From: Pseudomonas sp. ADAK18
Lineage (GTDB): Bacteria; Pseudomonadota; Gammaproteobacteria; Pseudomonadales; Pseudomonadaceae
Length of the DNA: 64,000 nt
Assembly (NCBI RefSeq): GCF_012935695.1
Contig: NZ_CP052859.1
Span: forward strand, 413,001 to 477,000
Direction: 5' to 3'
The number at the start of each line of letters is the position of its first letter. Position 1 is the first letter of the stretch. Below are positions 48,601 through 58,182 of this stretch, one piece after another. A program made the position numbers and the translations under genes. The notes under the pieces are model-generated. The model had not been told where the DNA came from. It did no database searches and worked only from the letters and a program-made list of their open reading frames with translations.

Positions 48601-49905
48601 GTGAAACCGGTCAAAGTAGGCATCTGTGGGTTAGGGACCGTCGGTGGCGGCACCTTCAACGTACTTCAGCGTAACGCCGAGGAAATTTCCCGCCGTGCAG
48701 GGCGTGGGATTGAAGTGGCTCAAATTGCCACGCGTACGCCAAAGCCTCAGTTCCAAACGACCGGTATTGCGATTACCAACGATGTCTTTGAAGTTGCCAC
48801 CAACCCTGAAATCGATATTGTTATCGAGCTGGTGGGCGGCTACACCGTGGCCCGCGAACTGGTACTCAAGGCCATCGAAAACGGCAAACACGTGGTCACC
48901 GCCAACAAGGCTTTGATCGCCGTACACGGTAACGAAATCTTCGCCAAGGCCCGGGAGAAGGGCGTGATCGTCGCTTTCGAAGCGGCTGTTGCCGGTGGTA
49001 TCCCGGTGATCAAGGCGATTCGTGAAGGCTTGTCCGCCAACCGCATCAACTGGGTGGCCGGCATCATCAACGGCACCGGTAACTTCATCCTCACCGAAAT
49101 GCGCGAGAAGGGCCGTACGTTCGAAGACGTGCTGGCCGAAGCCCAGGCCCTGGGTTACGCCGAAGCCGATCCGACCTTCGACGTCGAAGGCATCGACGCG
49201 GCCCACAAACTGACCATCCTGGCTTCCATCGCCTTTGGTATCCCGCTGCAGTTCGACAAGGCCTACACCGAAGGCATCACCAAGCTGACCACCGCCGATG
49301 TGAATTACGCCGAAGCGCTGGGCTACCGCATCAAGCACCTGGGCGTGGCGCGCAGCACCGCCGCCGGTATCGAGTTGCGTGTACACCCGACGCTGATCCC
49401 GGCCGACCGCCTGATCGCTAATGTGAATGGCGTGATGAACGCAGTGATGGTCAACGGCGACGCCGCCGGTTCGACCCTGTTCTACGGCGCTGGCGCCGGC
49501 ATGGAACCGACCGCCTCGTCCGTGATCGCCGACCTGGTGGACGTGGTTCGCGCCATGACCAGCGACCCGGAGAACCGCGTACCGCACCTGGCGTTCCAGC
49601 CGGATTCGTTGTCGGCCCACCCGATCCTGCCGATCGAAGCCTGCGAAAGCTCCTACTACCTGCGAATCCAGGCCAAGGATCATCCGGGCGTGTTGGCCCA
49701 GGTCGCCAGCATCTTGTCGGAGCGCGGCATCAACATTGAATCGATCATGCAGAAGGAAGTCGAAGAACACGACGGTCTGGTGCCTATGATCCTGCTGACC
49801 CATCGTGTGCTGGAACAGCACATGAACGATGCCATTACTGCGCTGGAAGCCCTTCAGGGCGTGGTTGGTCCGGTGGTGCGGATTCGCGTCGAACACCTGA
49901 ACTAA
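48601..49905 (+). CDS. hom: homoserine dehydrogenase
   Basis: 434 residues; reduces aspartate semialdehyde to homoserine for threonine and methionine. The start is GTG at 48601 (MKPVKVGICGLGTVGGGTF) because GGGGAG lies seven bases upstream; an in-frame ATG at 48586 overlaps that site. NAD(P) fold GLGTVGGG, catalytic region GIINGTGNFIL with AEADPTFDVEGIDAAHKL, and a C-terminal ACT domain (YYLRIQAKDHPGVLAQVA) for feedback control by threonine. Confidence 0.96.
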   Translation: MKPVKVGICGLGTVGGGTFNVLQRNAEEISRRAGRGIEVAQIATRTPKPQFQTTGIAITNDVFEVATNPEIDIVIELVGGYTVARELVLKAIENGKHVVTANKALIAVHGNEIFAKAREKGVIVAFEAAVAGGIPVIKAIREGLSANRINWVAGIINGTGNFILTEMREKGRTFEDVLAEAQALGYAEADPTFDVEGIDAAHKLTILASIAFGIPLQFDKAYTEGITKLTTADVNYAEALGYRIKHLGVARSTAAGIELRVHPTLIPADRLIANVNGVMNAVMVNGDAAGSTLFYGAGAGMEPTASSVIADLVDVVRAMTSDPENRVPHLAFQPDSLSAHPILPIEACESSYYLRIQAKDHPGVLAQVASILSERGINIESIMQKEVEEHDGLVPMILLTHRVLEQHMNDAITALEALQGVVGPVVRIRVEHLN

Positions 49906-49971
49906 CCGATTTTTCCAGGGGCCCCGTGTGTTCGGCGGCCTCTGTTCGAGAATGTTTTAGAGGAGCCAGTC

Positions 49972-51381
49972 ATGCGTTACATCAGCACCCGCGGCCAGGC
50001 ACCGGCCCTGAATTTCGAAGATGTCCTGTTGGCAGGCCTCGCCACTGACGGCGGCCTGTACGTGCCGGAAAACCTGCCACGTTTCACCCAGGAAGAAATT
50101 GCCTCCTGGGCCGGTTTGCCATACCACGAGCTGGCGTTCCGGGTCATGCGCCCGTTTGTCACCGGCAGCATTCCGGATGCAGATTTCAAGAAAATCCTCG
50201 AAGAGACCTACGGCGTGTTTTCCCACAACGCCATCGCACCGTTGCGTCAGTTGAACGGCAATGAATGGGTTCTGGAACTGTTCCACGGCCCGACTCTGGC
50301 GTTCAAGGATTTCGCCCTGCAATTGCTGGGTCGTCTGCTGGACTACGTGTTGGAGAAGCGCGGAGAGCGCGTGGTGATCATCGGTGCCACCTCCGGTGAT
50401 ACCGGCTCGGCGGCCATCGAAGGCTGCAAGCATTGCGAAAACGTCGACATCTTCATCCTGCACCCGCACAACCGCGTGTCAGAAGTGCAGCGTCGGCAGA
50501 TGACCACTCTCTTCGGCGAGAACATCCATAACATCGCCGTCGAAGGCAACTTCGATGACTGCCAGGAAATGGTCAAGGCCAGCTTCGCTGACCAAAGCTT
50601 CCTCAAAGGCACCCGCCTGGTAGCGGTGAACTCGATCAACTGGGCGCGGATCATGGCCCAGATCGTCTACTACTTCCACGCCTCCCTGCAACTGGGCGGC
50701 CCGGCGCGTTCGGTGTCGTTCTCGGTGCCGACCGGTAACTTCGGCGATATCTTCGCCGGTTACCTGGCGCGCAATATGGGCCTGCCGATCAACCAATTGA
50801 TCGTCGCCACCAACCGCAATGACATCCTGCACCGCTTCATGAGCGGCAACCAGTACGTCAAGGAAACCCTGCACGCCACGCTGTCGCCGTCCATGGACAT
50901 CATGGTTTCGTCGAACTTCGAACGCTTGTTGTTCGACATGCACGGTCGCAACGGCGCGGCACTCGCCGACCTGATGGAGAGTTTCAAGCAAGGTGGCGGT
51001 TTCAGCGTCGAGCAAGAGCGCTGGACCGAAACCCGCAAGCTGTTCGACTCCCTGGCCGTGGATGACGCGCAAACCTGCGAAACCATCGCCGAAGTCTACG
51101 CCCAGACCGGCGAGCTGCTGGACCCGCACACCGCCATCGGCGTCAAGGCCGCACGTGAATGCCGCCGCAGTCTGGACATCCCGATGGTGATCCTCGGCAC
51201 CGCCCATCCGGTCAAATTCCCGGAAGCGGTGGAAAAGGCCGGTGTCGGCAAAGCCCTGGAGCTGCCGCCGCACTTGGCGGACCTGTTCGAGCGCGAAGAG
51301 CGTTGCACGGTCCTGGCCAATGATCTGAAAGCGGTACAGGCTTTCGTCAGCCAGCACGGCAATCGCGGCAAGCCGCTCTGA
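49972..51381 (+). CDS. thrC: threonine synthase
   Basis: 469 residues, PLP enzyme making threonine from O-phosphohomoserine. N-terminal MRYISTRGQAPALNFEDVLLAGLATDGGLYVPE, PLP lysine in GPTLAFKDFALQLLG, phosphate-binding ATSGDTGSAAIEG, and PTGNFGDIFAGYLA. AGAGGAG precedes the start, 66 bp after hom in one operon. Confidence 0.96.
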   Translation: MRYISTRGQAPALNFEDVLLAGLATDGGLYVPENLPRFTQEEIASWAGLPYHELAFRVMRPFVTGSIPDADFKKILEETYGVFSHNAIAPLRQLNGNEWVLELFHGPTLAFKDFALQLLGRLLDYVLEKRGERVVIIGATSGDTGSAAIEGCKHCENVDIFILHPHNRVSEVQRRQMTTLFGENIHNIAVEGNFDDCQEMVKASFADQSFLKGTRLVAVNSINWARIMAQIVYYFHASLQLGGPARSVSFSVPTGNFGDIFAGYLARNMGLPINQLIVATNRNDILHRFMSGNQYVKETLHATLSPSMDIMVSSNFERLLFDMHGRNGAALADLMESFKQGGGFSVEQERWTETRKLFDSLAVDDAQTCETIAEVYAQTGELLDPHTAIGVKAARECRRSLDIPMVILGTAHPVKFPEAVEKAGVGKALELPPHLADLFEREERCTVLANDLKAVQAFVSQHGNRGKPL

Positions 51382-51405
51382 CCTCAAGGCTTTACAGCGT
51401 TGTAC

Positions 51406-51437
51406 AAGCCCGTCCTCGTGACGGGCTTTTTCTTTTT
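51406..51437 (+). terminator. intrinsic terminator after thrC
   Basis: AGCCCGTC / GACGGGCT with a five-base loop, followed by TTTTTCTTTTT. Confidence 0.88.
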
Positions 51438-51510
51438 AGCGAGCCATACTCGCTAAGGCCCTCTTTGCGAGGGCACAGTTGGCAAAATAACAACCAAGGA
51501 AACCGACACG

Positions 51511-54500
51511 GTGTGGTTATCGACCCGATGGCGTTTGTGGCTAATGTGCGTGCTATGGCTCTGTCACGCGCCCTCAAGCCTGGCTGCCGTCAGCCTGCCT
51601 TTCAAGTTGGTGCCGGCGTTTATCCCGCTGGCATCCATGCCCCTGGCACCCGCCGAACAGCAGTGGTTGGCGGCCCACCGAACGCTGAAAGTGGGGATCT
51701 CCATTGATGACTATCAGCCGATTGATATCACCCGCGACCGTAATCGCTACCAAGGCATCAGCGCCGACTACCTAAGCCTGGTGGGTGCGCGCCTGGGCGT
51801 GTCGATGCAAGTGCTGGGCTTCGCCGAGCGGGCGCAGGCAGTGGAAGCCCTGCGTGCCGGGGCCATCGATATTCTCACCAGTGCCAATGGCTACGAGCGC
51901 GATGTGCCTGGGTTGGCGTTTACCCGGGATTACATGCCGGACCGTTCGGTGGTGGTTGTGCGGCGGGACGACGACACGCAAAACGAGGACCTGAATGACA
52001 AGAAAGTGGTATTGCTGGAGGGCTACGCCAACGTCAACAACGTGCACGCGGCGTACCCCGACAGCCATATCATGCTGGCCCCCAACCTCTACAGTGGCCT
52101 GGAAGCCCTGAAGCAGGGCGATGCCGATGCCTTTATCGGCAATGAAGTGATTGTGCGAGCCTACAAATCCCTGCGCCCTTATCTGGGTTTGCAGATCAGG
52201 GTGGAGAGCAGGCTGGCGCCGATTGGTTTTGCTTTTGCCACGCGCCAGGCCGATCCGCTATTGGGCACGATGATGGATCGCGCGCTGTCGACTATCGATG
52301 AGTCGGTGCAGCGGGAAATCCTCGCACGCTGGACCACCGGTCTGGGCGTCGGTCTTGCCGGTGAGCGCATAGAGTTATCGGCGTCGGAGCAGGCGTGGCT
52401 ACTCCGGCATCCCCACGTGGTGGTGTCGACCCAGCAACTGTCGCCTTACGTATTCAAGGACAAGAACGGTGTGTGGGTTGGTCTGAATGTCGATGTGCTT
52501 AATCGCATCTCGCGGATGACCGGCTTGCAGTTCGTCTTCGAGGAAGTATTTTCCACTGCGCAGACCCTGGAGTTGCTGGAGGCGGGCAGGGCGGACATGA
52601 ACACCACGCTGGTCGAGAGTCAGGAACGCAAGGGATTCCTCAATTTCAGCCATGGTTTTGGCGGTTCCGGCTGGGTGTTTGTCGAGCGTGTCGAGGCGCC
52701 GCCGGTGACAAGCTTGAGCGAGCTTTCCGGTAAGGTGCTGGCGCTGCCGGCACGGCATGTCCTGGAAAGTTATATCCGTCGTGAGCACCCCACTATCAAG
52801 CTGCGGCTGGTGGACAACTACGCCCAGGCGCGTGAGCTGGTGATGCGCGGCGATGCGGCCGCGACCGTACAAAGTGAAGTGGAAGTGCAGAGCTACCCGA
52901 CCGATGAGTTGCGCATCGGTCGTAGCGTCGACGGCAAATGGTCGGCCAACAGTCTGTCGGTGCGCAAGGACCAGCCTGAGCTGCTGAGTATTCTGAACAA
53001 GGCCCTGGAAGCGTTGCCGGTGGCTGAGTTGAGCACCTTGCGTTTGCGCTGGTTGGGGGCAGTGGCAATTCCAATGCCGGTCTGGCAACGCGTGCCGCCT
53101 TGGGCTTACTGGATGGTCGCCACGGCCATCTTGTTCGTATTGGTATCTCTGGTCTGGAACAGCCGGCTCAAGCGCCAGATCCGCCAGCGTCTGGCGGCTG
53201 AACAGCGGCTTAACGATCAGTTGGCATTCAAGCGTGCCTTGCTCGATGGCATGCCTAATCCGGTGTTTGTTCGCGACTTGGCCGGCCGCCTGGTGACGTG
53301 CAACAAAAGCTATGAGCAACAATTGGCCACCCGACTTGAACTGATCCAGGGCCTGACCCTGATGGAAAGCGGCCTGTTACCCGAAGCTACCGCGGCACGC
53401 CTGCACGCAGGCCACATGGAGCAATTGGCCAAGCATCAGTCATTGTTTGTTGATCGGGAGTTGGAGTTCAACGGTGGAACCTTCCATGTCTACCAGTGGA
53501 CGGTGCCGTTCTTCGACGCCCAAGGCCAGCTGCAAGGTTTACTTGGAGGCTGGATCGATATCAACGAGCGCAAGGTTCTGGAAACTCAGTTGATGGACGC
53601 GCGCCAGGCCGCCGATGAGGCGAACTTTGCAAAAAGTGCCTTCCTCTCGACCCTCAGTCATGAGATTCGTACGCCGATGACCGCCATCATCGGTTTGCTG
53701 GAGTTGGAACAGGAACGCGCGACGGCCTCAGGCAAACCAGTGTCCGAAGCGCTGCGAGTGGCCCATCGCTCGGCGCGGGAGCTGATCGCGTTGATGGGCG
53801 ACAGCCTGGATCTGGCCAAGATCGAAGCGGGCCATTTGCAATTGGCCCCACAGACCACCGACCTGAAAAGTTTTTTCGAAGGTATTCAGCGGCTGTTTGA
53901 AGCGACAGCACAGAAAAATGGCCTGCACCTGACCTTGGCCTTCGACCCGCAGGCGCAAGGGCATTATTGGTTCGACCCGCTGCGTCTGCGCCAGGTCATG
54001 CACAACCTGCTGGGCAATGCACTCAAGTTCACGGAGCAGGGAGAGGTCCGTGTCAGCGTCGCATCCAAGGTGGATGAGGCGGGTACCGAATACTTGCACC
54101 TGTGCGTTGAGGACAGCGGCCCGGGGATCGGTGTCGAACAACAGGCCCGTGTGTTCAAACCGTTTATCCAGGTCAGTCCGCTGACGGCTGCCGAACACGG
54201 TGGGACGGGCCTGGGTTTGAGCATCTGTCAGCAATTGGTGGAGCTGATGGGTGGGGAAATTACCTTGCACAGTCTTCTGGGCGAAGGCACGACGGTATGC
54301 GTTGATCTGCACCTGGACCGGGTCAGCAGTGACGACGTGCCCGCCGCCGTCTCGCCGCAACCTGCCGGCCGAGTGTTGTCGGTGTTGATTGTCGATGATC
54401 TGCCGGCCAACCGCCTGGTGCTGGCACAGCAATTACAGTTCCTCGGTCATCAGGTGGTGTCCCTCAATACCGCTGAGGCAGCCCTGCAGCGTTGGCGTGT

Positions 54501-55086
54501 CGAGGCATTCGACCTGCTGGTGACCGACTGCCAGATGCCGGGGATGTCGGGTTATGCCTTGAGCCAGGCCATTCGCGAGATCGAGGCCCAGGAGCAACGC
54601 CCGCGTTGTGCGCTGGTGGGGTGCACGGCCAATGCTTTTGATGACGAACGCCTGCGCTGTCGGGAGGCCGGTATGGACGAACTGCTGGTCAAGCCCGTTA
54701 CCCTGGAGCAATGGGCCCAGGTGCTGGCCCGTGTGGTACCCCCGCGCTCCTTTGATATCCACACCCTGCGTACCATGACCCAGGCCGAGGGGCCAGTCCT
54801 GCAGCGGATGTTGCAGGAGTTGGCGAAGAGTCTTGAGCACGAACACAGCGCACTCTCCGGCGCCATGGACGATCAGGACTTGGCGCGGCTGGCGGCCTCC
54901 TTGCATCGCCTCAAGGGTATTTGTTGCCTGGTGGATGCGCTGCCGCTGGCCAAGGCCTGCGTGGCGCTAGATGTCAGTGTGCGTGAGCGGCGCAGCGGTG
55001 AATTACCGGCGCAATGGCTGGCTTTGTCCGGCGCATTGGCGCAGTTGCGACGAGATATTGAGCCCTATCTGATTACGGCTAAATAG
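51511..55086 (+). CDS. BvgS-type unorthodox hybrid sensor kinase (RocS1/SadS-like)
   Basis: 1191 residues, inner membrane. After a signal sequence (about 1-25), two tandem periplasmic Venus-flytrap (SBP_bac_3) domains at about 50-275 and 295-515, a membrane helix at 531-550, a PAS domain near 580-690, HisKA with H717 in STLSHEIRTPMTAIIG, the ATPase with EDSGPGIG and GTGLGLSICQQL, a receiver with D1006 in LLVTDCQMPGMSG, and an Hpt with H1132 in SLHRLKGICC. The order is that of BvgS/EvgS and P. aeruginosa RocS1. GTG start with AAGGA upstream. The REC-EAL gene follows on the same strand and a NarL-type regulator lies just beyond, the Roc1 set of partners. Confidence 0.93.
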   Translation: MWLSTRWRLWLMCVLWLCHAPSSLAAVSLPFKLVPAFIPLASMPLAPAEQQWLAAHRTLKVGISIDDYQPIDITRDRNRYQGISADYLSLVGARLGVSMQVLGFAERAQAVEALRAGAIDILTSANGYERDVPGLAFTRDYMPDRSVVVVRRDDDTQNEDLNDKKVVLLEGYANVNNVHAAYPDSHIMLAPNLYSGLEALKQGDADAFIGNEVIVRAYKSLRPYLGLQIRVESRLAPIGFAFATRQADPLLGTMMDRALSTIDESVQREILARWTTGLGVGLAGERIELSASEQAWLLRHPHVVVSTQQLSPYVFKDKNGVWVGLNVDVLNRISRMTGLQFVFEEVFSTAQTLELLEAGRADMNTTLVESQERKGFLNFSHGFGGSGWVFVERVEAPPVTSLSELSGKVLALPARHVLESYIRREHPTIKLRLVDNYAQARELVMRGDAAATVQSEVEVQSYPTDELRIGRSVDGKWSANSLSVRKDQPELLSILNKALEALPVAELSTLRLRWLGAVAIPMPVWQRVPPWAYWMVATAILFVLVSLVWNSRLKRQIRQRLAAEQRLNDQLAFKRALLDGMPNPVFVRDLAGRLVTCNKSYEQQLATRLELIQGLTLMESGLLPEATAARLHAGHMEQLAKHQSLFVDRELEFNGGTFHVYQWTVPFFDAQGQLQGLLGGWIDINERKVLETQLMDARQAADEANFAKSAFLSTLSHEIRTPMTAIIGLLELEQERATASGKPVSEALRVAHRSARELIALMGDSLDLAKIEAGHLQLAPQTTDLKSFFEGIQRLFEATAQKNGLHLTLAFDPQAQGHYWFDPLRLRQVMHNLLGNALKFTEQGEVRVSVASKVDEAGTEYLHLCVEDSGPGIGVEQQARVFKPFIQVSPLTAAEHGGTGLGLSICQQLVELMGGEITLHSLLGEGTTVCVDLHLDRVSSDDVPAAVSPQPAGRVLSVLIVDDLPANRLVLAQQLQFLGHQVVSLNTAEAALQRWRVEAFDLLVTDCQMPGMSGYALSQAIREIEAQEQRPRCALVGCTANAFDDERLRCREAGMDELLVKPVTLEQWAQVLARVVPPRSFDIHTLRTMTQAEGPVLQRMLQELAKSLEHEHSALSGAMDDQDLARLAASLHRLKGICCLVDALPLAKACVALDVSVRERRSGELPAQWLALSGALAQLRRDIEPYLITAK

Positions 55087-55158
55087 GACTCGTCCTATGG
55101 GGTATGGACCATGTTTTGACTAGTGTGGGCGACCTTGCTCGCGCCCACAGGGTTTCCC

Positions 55159-56388
55159 ATGCGTTCACTCAAAGTCCTGATCCTTGAAGATAACCCGTTC
55201 CAACTGATGGCCCTGCACCAGATGCTCAACGCCAACGGCGTGTTCAATGTGCTTACGGCGGAAAGTGTCGAAGCGGCCCGCCAATCACTGGCCAGCAAGG
55301 GGCCGGTGGATATCGCCATCTGCGATCTGTACCTGGAGCAGGGTGACGGCCTGGAGTTGATCCGTGAGTTGGCCGAACACCGGCAGGCTCAGGTGTTGAT
55401 TCTGTTGAGCAATGCCGAGCCCGACGTACTGGAGGGCGTGGCGAATATGGCGCGTCAAGCCGGGCTCAACGTGTTGGGGTGCTTGCCCAAGCCGGCGTCG
55501 GCGACGCTGATCGGGCAATTGCTCGCCGCGTGCCAGCAACGCTTGCGGCCAGGTCCACCAGTCATGTCCTGGGAACGGGTACGCCAGTTGCTGGGGACGA
55601 ACGAGGTCGAGGCGCAGCCAGGACCGTCAGGGGCCTGCCATGCAGCCATCGCACGCTGCGCCAGTACGTGGTTCCAACCCATTGTCAGCCAGACAGGAGA
55701 GCTGCAAGGTGTGGAGGCGTTGGCTCGGTGGCAGCACCCTGAACGAGGTCTGTTGTTGCCCGACGAGTTTTTATCCGTGCTGGAGTTTGCCGGGTTGGAA
55801 GAGGCCTTCACCTGGCATGTGCTGGAAGAGGCGCTGGGAATCGCCGCCCAAGTGCTACAGGATTCGGGCAAGGTATTGCCTGTGTCGGTCAACATTCCCG
55901 GGCGAGTGCTTGAACACGGACACTTTCCCCAAGCCTTGCAGGCCTTGTTGCAACGCTTCGCGATCCCGGCCCACAGCCTCACTCTGGAACTGGTCGAAAC
56001 TTCCCGCTTGAAGACCGACAGCACCCATGTCACCGGTTTACTGCGCCTGCGTATGATCGGCTGCAAGTTGTCTATCGGCGATTTCGGTGTCGGAGGTACC
56101 AGCTTGCAGCGTTTGCTGGAGTTGCCGTTCACCGAGTTGAAAATTCCGCCAGCCTTTGCCTGCGGGATGGCCGACGACGAGCGCAAGGCAGCGGTCGTTG
56201 CCGGAGCCATGAGCATGGCGGGGCACTTGGGCGTGGGCGTCGTGGTGACCGGCATTGAAACTGCGGCTGACCGTGAAGCGGTTTGCGCACTGGGCACAGC
56301 CTGGTTGCAAGGCTGTTTCATCGCTCGGCCCATGAGTGCTCAGGCGCTGCGGCAGTGGATTGCGCAATGCCCGGAGTTTGCGGCTTAG
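55159..56388 (+). CDS. REC-EAL response regulator (RocR/SadR-like) with degenerate EAL site
   Basis: 409 residues. The receiver (about 1-125) has D56 in ICDLYLEQGDG. The EAL domain (about 150-405) keeps E186 (VEALARWQHP), N245, E277 and E280 (LELVETS), D308, K328 and E367 (GIET). The usual DDFG reads GDFG (G307) and KID reads KIP (P330). These two lost aspartates match metal-site residues of RocR, so c-di-GMP cleavage is probably weak or absent and the protein may act as a phosphoryl sink or c-di-GMP sensor. The start MRSLKVLILEDN has only a weak AGGG. The 3' end overlaps the convergent regulator gene by four bases. Confidence 0.9.
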   Translation: MRSLKVLILEDNPFQLMALHQMLNANGVFNVLTAESVEAARQSLASKGPVDIAICDLYLEQGDGLELIRELAEHRQAQVLILLSNAEPDVLEGVANMARQAGLNVLGCLPKPASATLIGQLLAACQQRLRPGPPVMSWERVRQLLGTNEVEAQPGPSGACHAAIARCASTWFQPIVSQTGELQGVEALARWQHPERGLLLPDEFLSVLEFAGLEEAFTWHVLEEALGIAAQVLQDSGKVLPVSVNIPGRVLEHGHFPQALQALLQRFAIPAHSLTLELVETSRLKTDSTHVTGLLRLRMIGCKLSIGDFGVGGTSLQRLLELPFTELKIPPAFACGMADDERKAAVVAGAMSMAGHLGVGVVVTGIETAADREAVCALGTAWLQGCFIARPMSAQALRQWIAQCPEFAA

Positions 56389-57065
56389 GCCAAGCCGTGT
56401 TCCTGCCCATAGATGAACAGTGCGGCATCACTGGAAAGACCGAGCTTGCGCATGGCGCTGACTTTTTGCGTGCTGACAGTCTGCTTGCTGCGATTGAGGT
56501 TTGCCGCGATTTCGCCCACCGTCATCCCGGCGGCCAGCAGGCGGATCACTTCCAGCTCACGGGGTGACAGTTGCTCCTGGGAGTGCAGGCGATCAGGGCC
56601 CACTTCGCCAGCCAGGCTCAGCGCCTGACGAATGGTGTGGGCCACGTAGCGACGCTGTAGCCGCACTTGCCGGACCGCCTCGGGCAGTTCGTCGGCCAGG
56701 CTGGCCTTGCTGAGCAAGCCCATGACCCCAAGCTCCAGAATGGAATGAAAAAGCCCTGCGTTGTTGAGCATCGTCACGACTACGATGGGCAGGGTCGGGT
56801 AATTCCGGCGCAGTTGCTCAATCAGACGCAGGCCATCAGCCTGGGGCTCGGCGGGCATCATGAAGTCGGTGACCAGCACATCGCAGGCACAGTGTTGCAG
56901 CAACTCGGTGAGGGCCTGGGGCGAACTGGCTTCGCCAACGATGCTCACCCGTTCATCACGCTCCAGCAGCGCCCGCAAGCCGATCAGGAAAATCGGATGG
57001 TCGTCGGCGAGGACGATGCGCAATGGCTTTTCAGACGCGGTTTTCAAAGCGGGCTCCCAGGACAA
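56385..57065 (-). CDS. NarL/FixJ-family response regulator (RocA1/SadA-like)
   Basis: 226 residues. The receiver starts with RIVLADDHPIFLIGLRALL and has phospho-Asp in VLVTDFMMPAE; the LuxR-type helix-turn-helix (LSPRELEVIRLLAAGMTVGEIA, then LNRSKQTVSTQKVSAMRKLGL) is C-terminal. Probably takes phosphate from the sensor at 51511 and competes for it with the REC-EAL protein. It is convergent with that gene, overlapping by four bases. Confidence 0.9.
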   Translation of the reverse strand: MSWEPALKTASEKPLRIVLADDHPIFLIGLRALLERDERVSIVGEASSPQALTELLQHCACDVLVTDFMMPAEPQADGLRLIEQLRRNYPTLPIVVVTMLNNAGLFHSILELGVMGLLSKASLADELPEAVRQVRLQRRYVAHTIRQALSLAGEVGPDRLHSQEQLSPRELEVIRLLAAGMTVGEIAANLNRSKQTVSTQKVSAMRKLGLSSDAALFIYGQEHGLA

Positions 57066-57125
57066 TTCCGGGATTCTAGCCTGTTAATGGAGAAGATGGC
57101 CTGAAGGTATGCCCCCACGAAGCTC

Positions 57126-57167
57126 AAAAAAACGCCGCATTCCCTTCCAGGGGCTGCGGCGTTTTTT
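57126..57167 (-). terminator. intrinsic terminator for the small gene at 57216
   Basis: Stem ACGCCGCA / TGCGGCGT with A-run on the left and T6 on the right, so on the minus strand it ends in a long T-run, about 50 bp after the small gene's stop. It may also work on plus. Confidence 0.8.
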
Positions 57168-57215
57168 CTTTCTGATAGGCCTTGACCGGTGTTTGGGGGG
57201 CACCCGGGTCTTCGG

Positions 57216-57416
57216 TTATGTAAGCAATTTGATCAGCAGCGCGGTGGCGGTGGAAATCGTGGCCACTACGGCTAATGCGATGCCCATGGGGTACCAGAAA
57301 GTTTCACAGGTTATCTTGCTTACTTCTGCGTTGTATTTACGTTGCTCCGCTACCAGCTTTTTTATTTCTACGTGAACCTTCTCCAGTTCAGCCTGCTCTT
57401 TAGTGTGTTCCAGCAT
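57216..57416 (-). CDS. small coiled-coil plus single-helix membrane protein, function unknown
   Basis: 66 residues from MLEHTKEQAELEKVH; this ATG has AAGGA eight bases ahead, while ATGs at 57425 and 57449 have poorer sites. The first ~40 residues are charged heptad-like helix (EKVHVEIKKLVAEQRKYNAEV), followed by WYPMGIALAVVATISTATALLI, a single membrane segment, and a short tail. Not recognised. It stands alone with its own terminator. The topology resembles small anchoring or phage-holin-associated proteins, but nothing nearby supports that. Confidence 0.6.
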   Translation of the reverse strand: MLEHTKEQAELEKVHVEIKKLVAEQRKYNAEVSKITCETFWYPMGIALAVVATISTATALLIKLLT

Positions 57417-57726
57417 GGGGTTCATCCTTCGGGTTGGGCCTTGTGACATGCGCTTCTACCTGTCTGGTGGGGTGAGGTGCGCTTAATGAGTATAGGTCTG
57501 GCCAGTAACGTCATTGGCTGCTGCATCACCAGATTCCAGGCCAATGAGTAAGCAGTTATGTGCAGTCGTTTTTTCGTTGTCATGTTGCAAGTGCATGCTG
57601 GTCGAAGTCACTCCCCGACAGACCCAAAAGACGAAAAGGCGAACTTTCCTACGCAAAAAGTAGTCACTTGAGTTAGATACATCTGCCGTTTACACGACTG
57701 TTTTCGAACTATTGAAGGTGATCGAG
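57417..57726. other. divergent intergenic region
   Basis: A 310-bp gap upstream of both small genes. It contains a TCATTGGC / GCCAATGA inverted repeat (57511-57547) not followed by a T-run. No gene seen. Confidence 0.5.
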
Positions 57727-58011
57727 ATGGAAAGTATCAGCCTAATGCTCGGTGAAGCACTGAGCCCTTATCAGGTTACGCTGACCCCCTCGGACGCGCA
57801 GGGCGAATGCCTGGTGACGGTAAAGAGCCCAAGTGGTGCCATCGTTGTCGAACGTGAAGTCGATCAGGCCCAACTGACCGATAAACGCACCTTGGTGGAT
57901 GTGGTGGATTGTTTGCACCGCGACCTTATGATTGCCGAAGGTCGACTGGAACCTTCGGTGATTGCGGCGTTGCGCAATGCGGCCCTGACCCGCTCCCCAG
58001 CCTGTACATGA
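57727..58011 (+). CDS. DUF3509 family protein
   Basis: 94 residues, start MESISLMLGEALSPYQVTL with GAAGGTG six bases upstream. Matches the small DUF3509 family known mainly from Pseudomonas; VVEREVDQAQLTDKRTLVDVV and VIAALRNAAL are typical. Function unknown; soluble, no signal. A terminator follows at 58132. Confidence 0.85.
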   Translation: MESISLMLGEALSPYQVTLTPSDAQGECLVTVKSPSGAIVVEREVDQAQLTDKRTLVDVVDCLHRDLMIAEGRLEPSVIAALRNAALTRSPACT

Positions 58012-58131
58012 AGATTTATTTTTGTTTGGAACCTTCCTACACCAAGGCGAGTCAGATTTTGTAACAACGGGATCAAGCATTGTGCTCCGGTGCTTGTGGC
58101 CTGTTGTTACTGGTCTTTGTAGGCCATGTTT

Positions 58132-58170
58132 AACCCCGAGTTGTTTCCCCACTGCTCGGGGTTTCTTTTT
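58132..58170 (+). terminator. intrinsic terminator after the DUF3509 gene
   Basis: AACCCCGAG / CTCGGGGTT with a 14-base loop, followed by TTTCTTTTT. Confidence 0.85.
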
Positions 58171-58182
58171 GCCCGCGATTTG

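Noticed and set aside
57511..57547. TCATTGGC / GCCAATGA inverted repeat as a terminator or small RNA end
   Set aside because: The loop is 21 bases and the nearest T-run is about 20 bases further on, so it does not form a normal intrinsic terminator.
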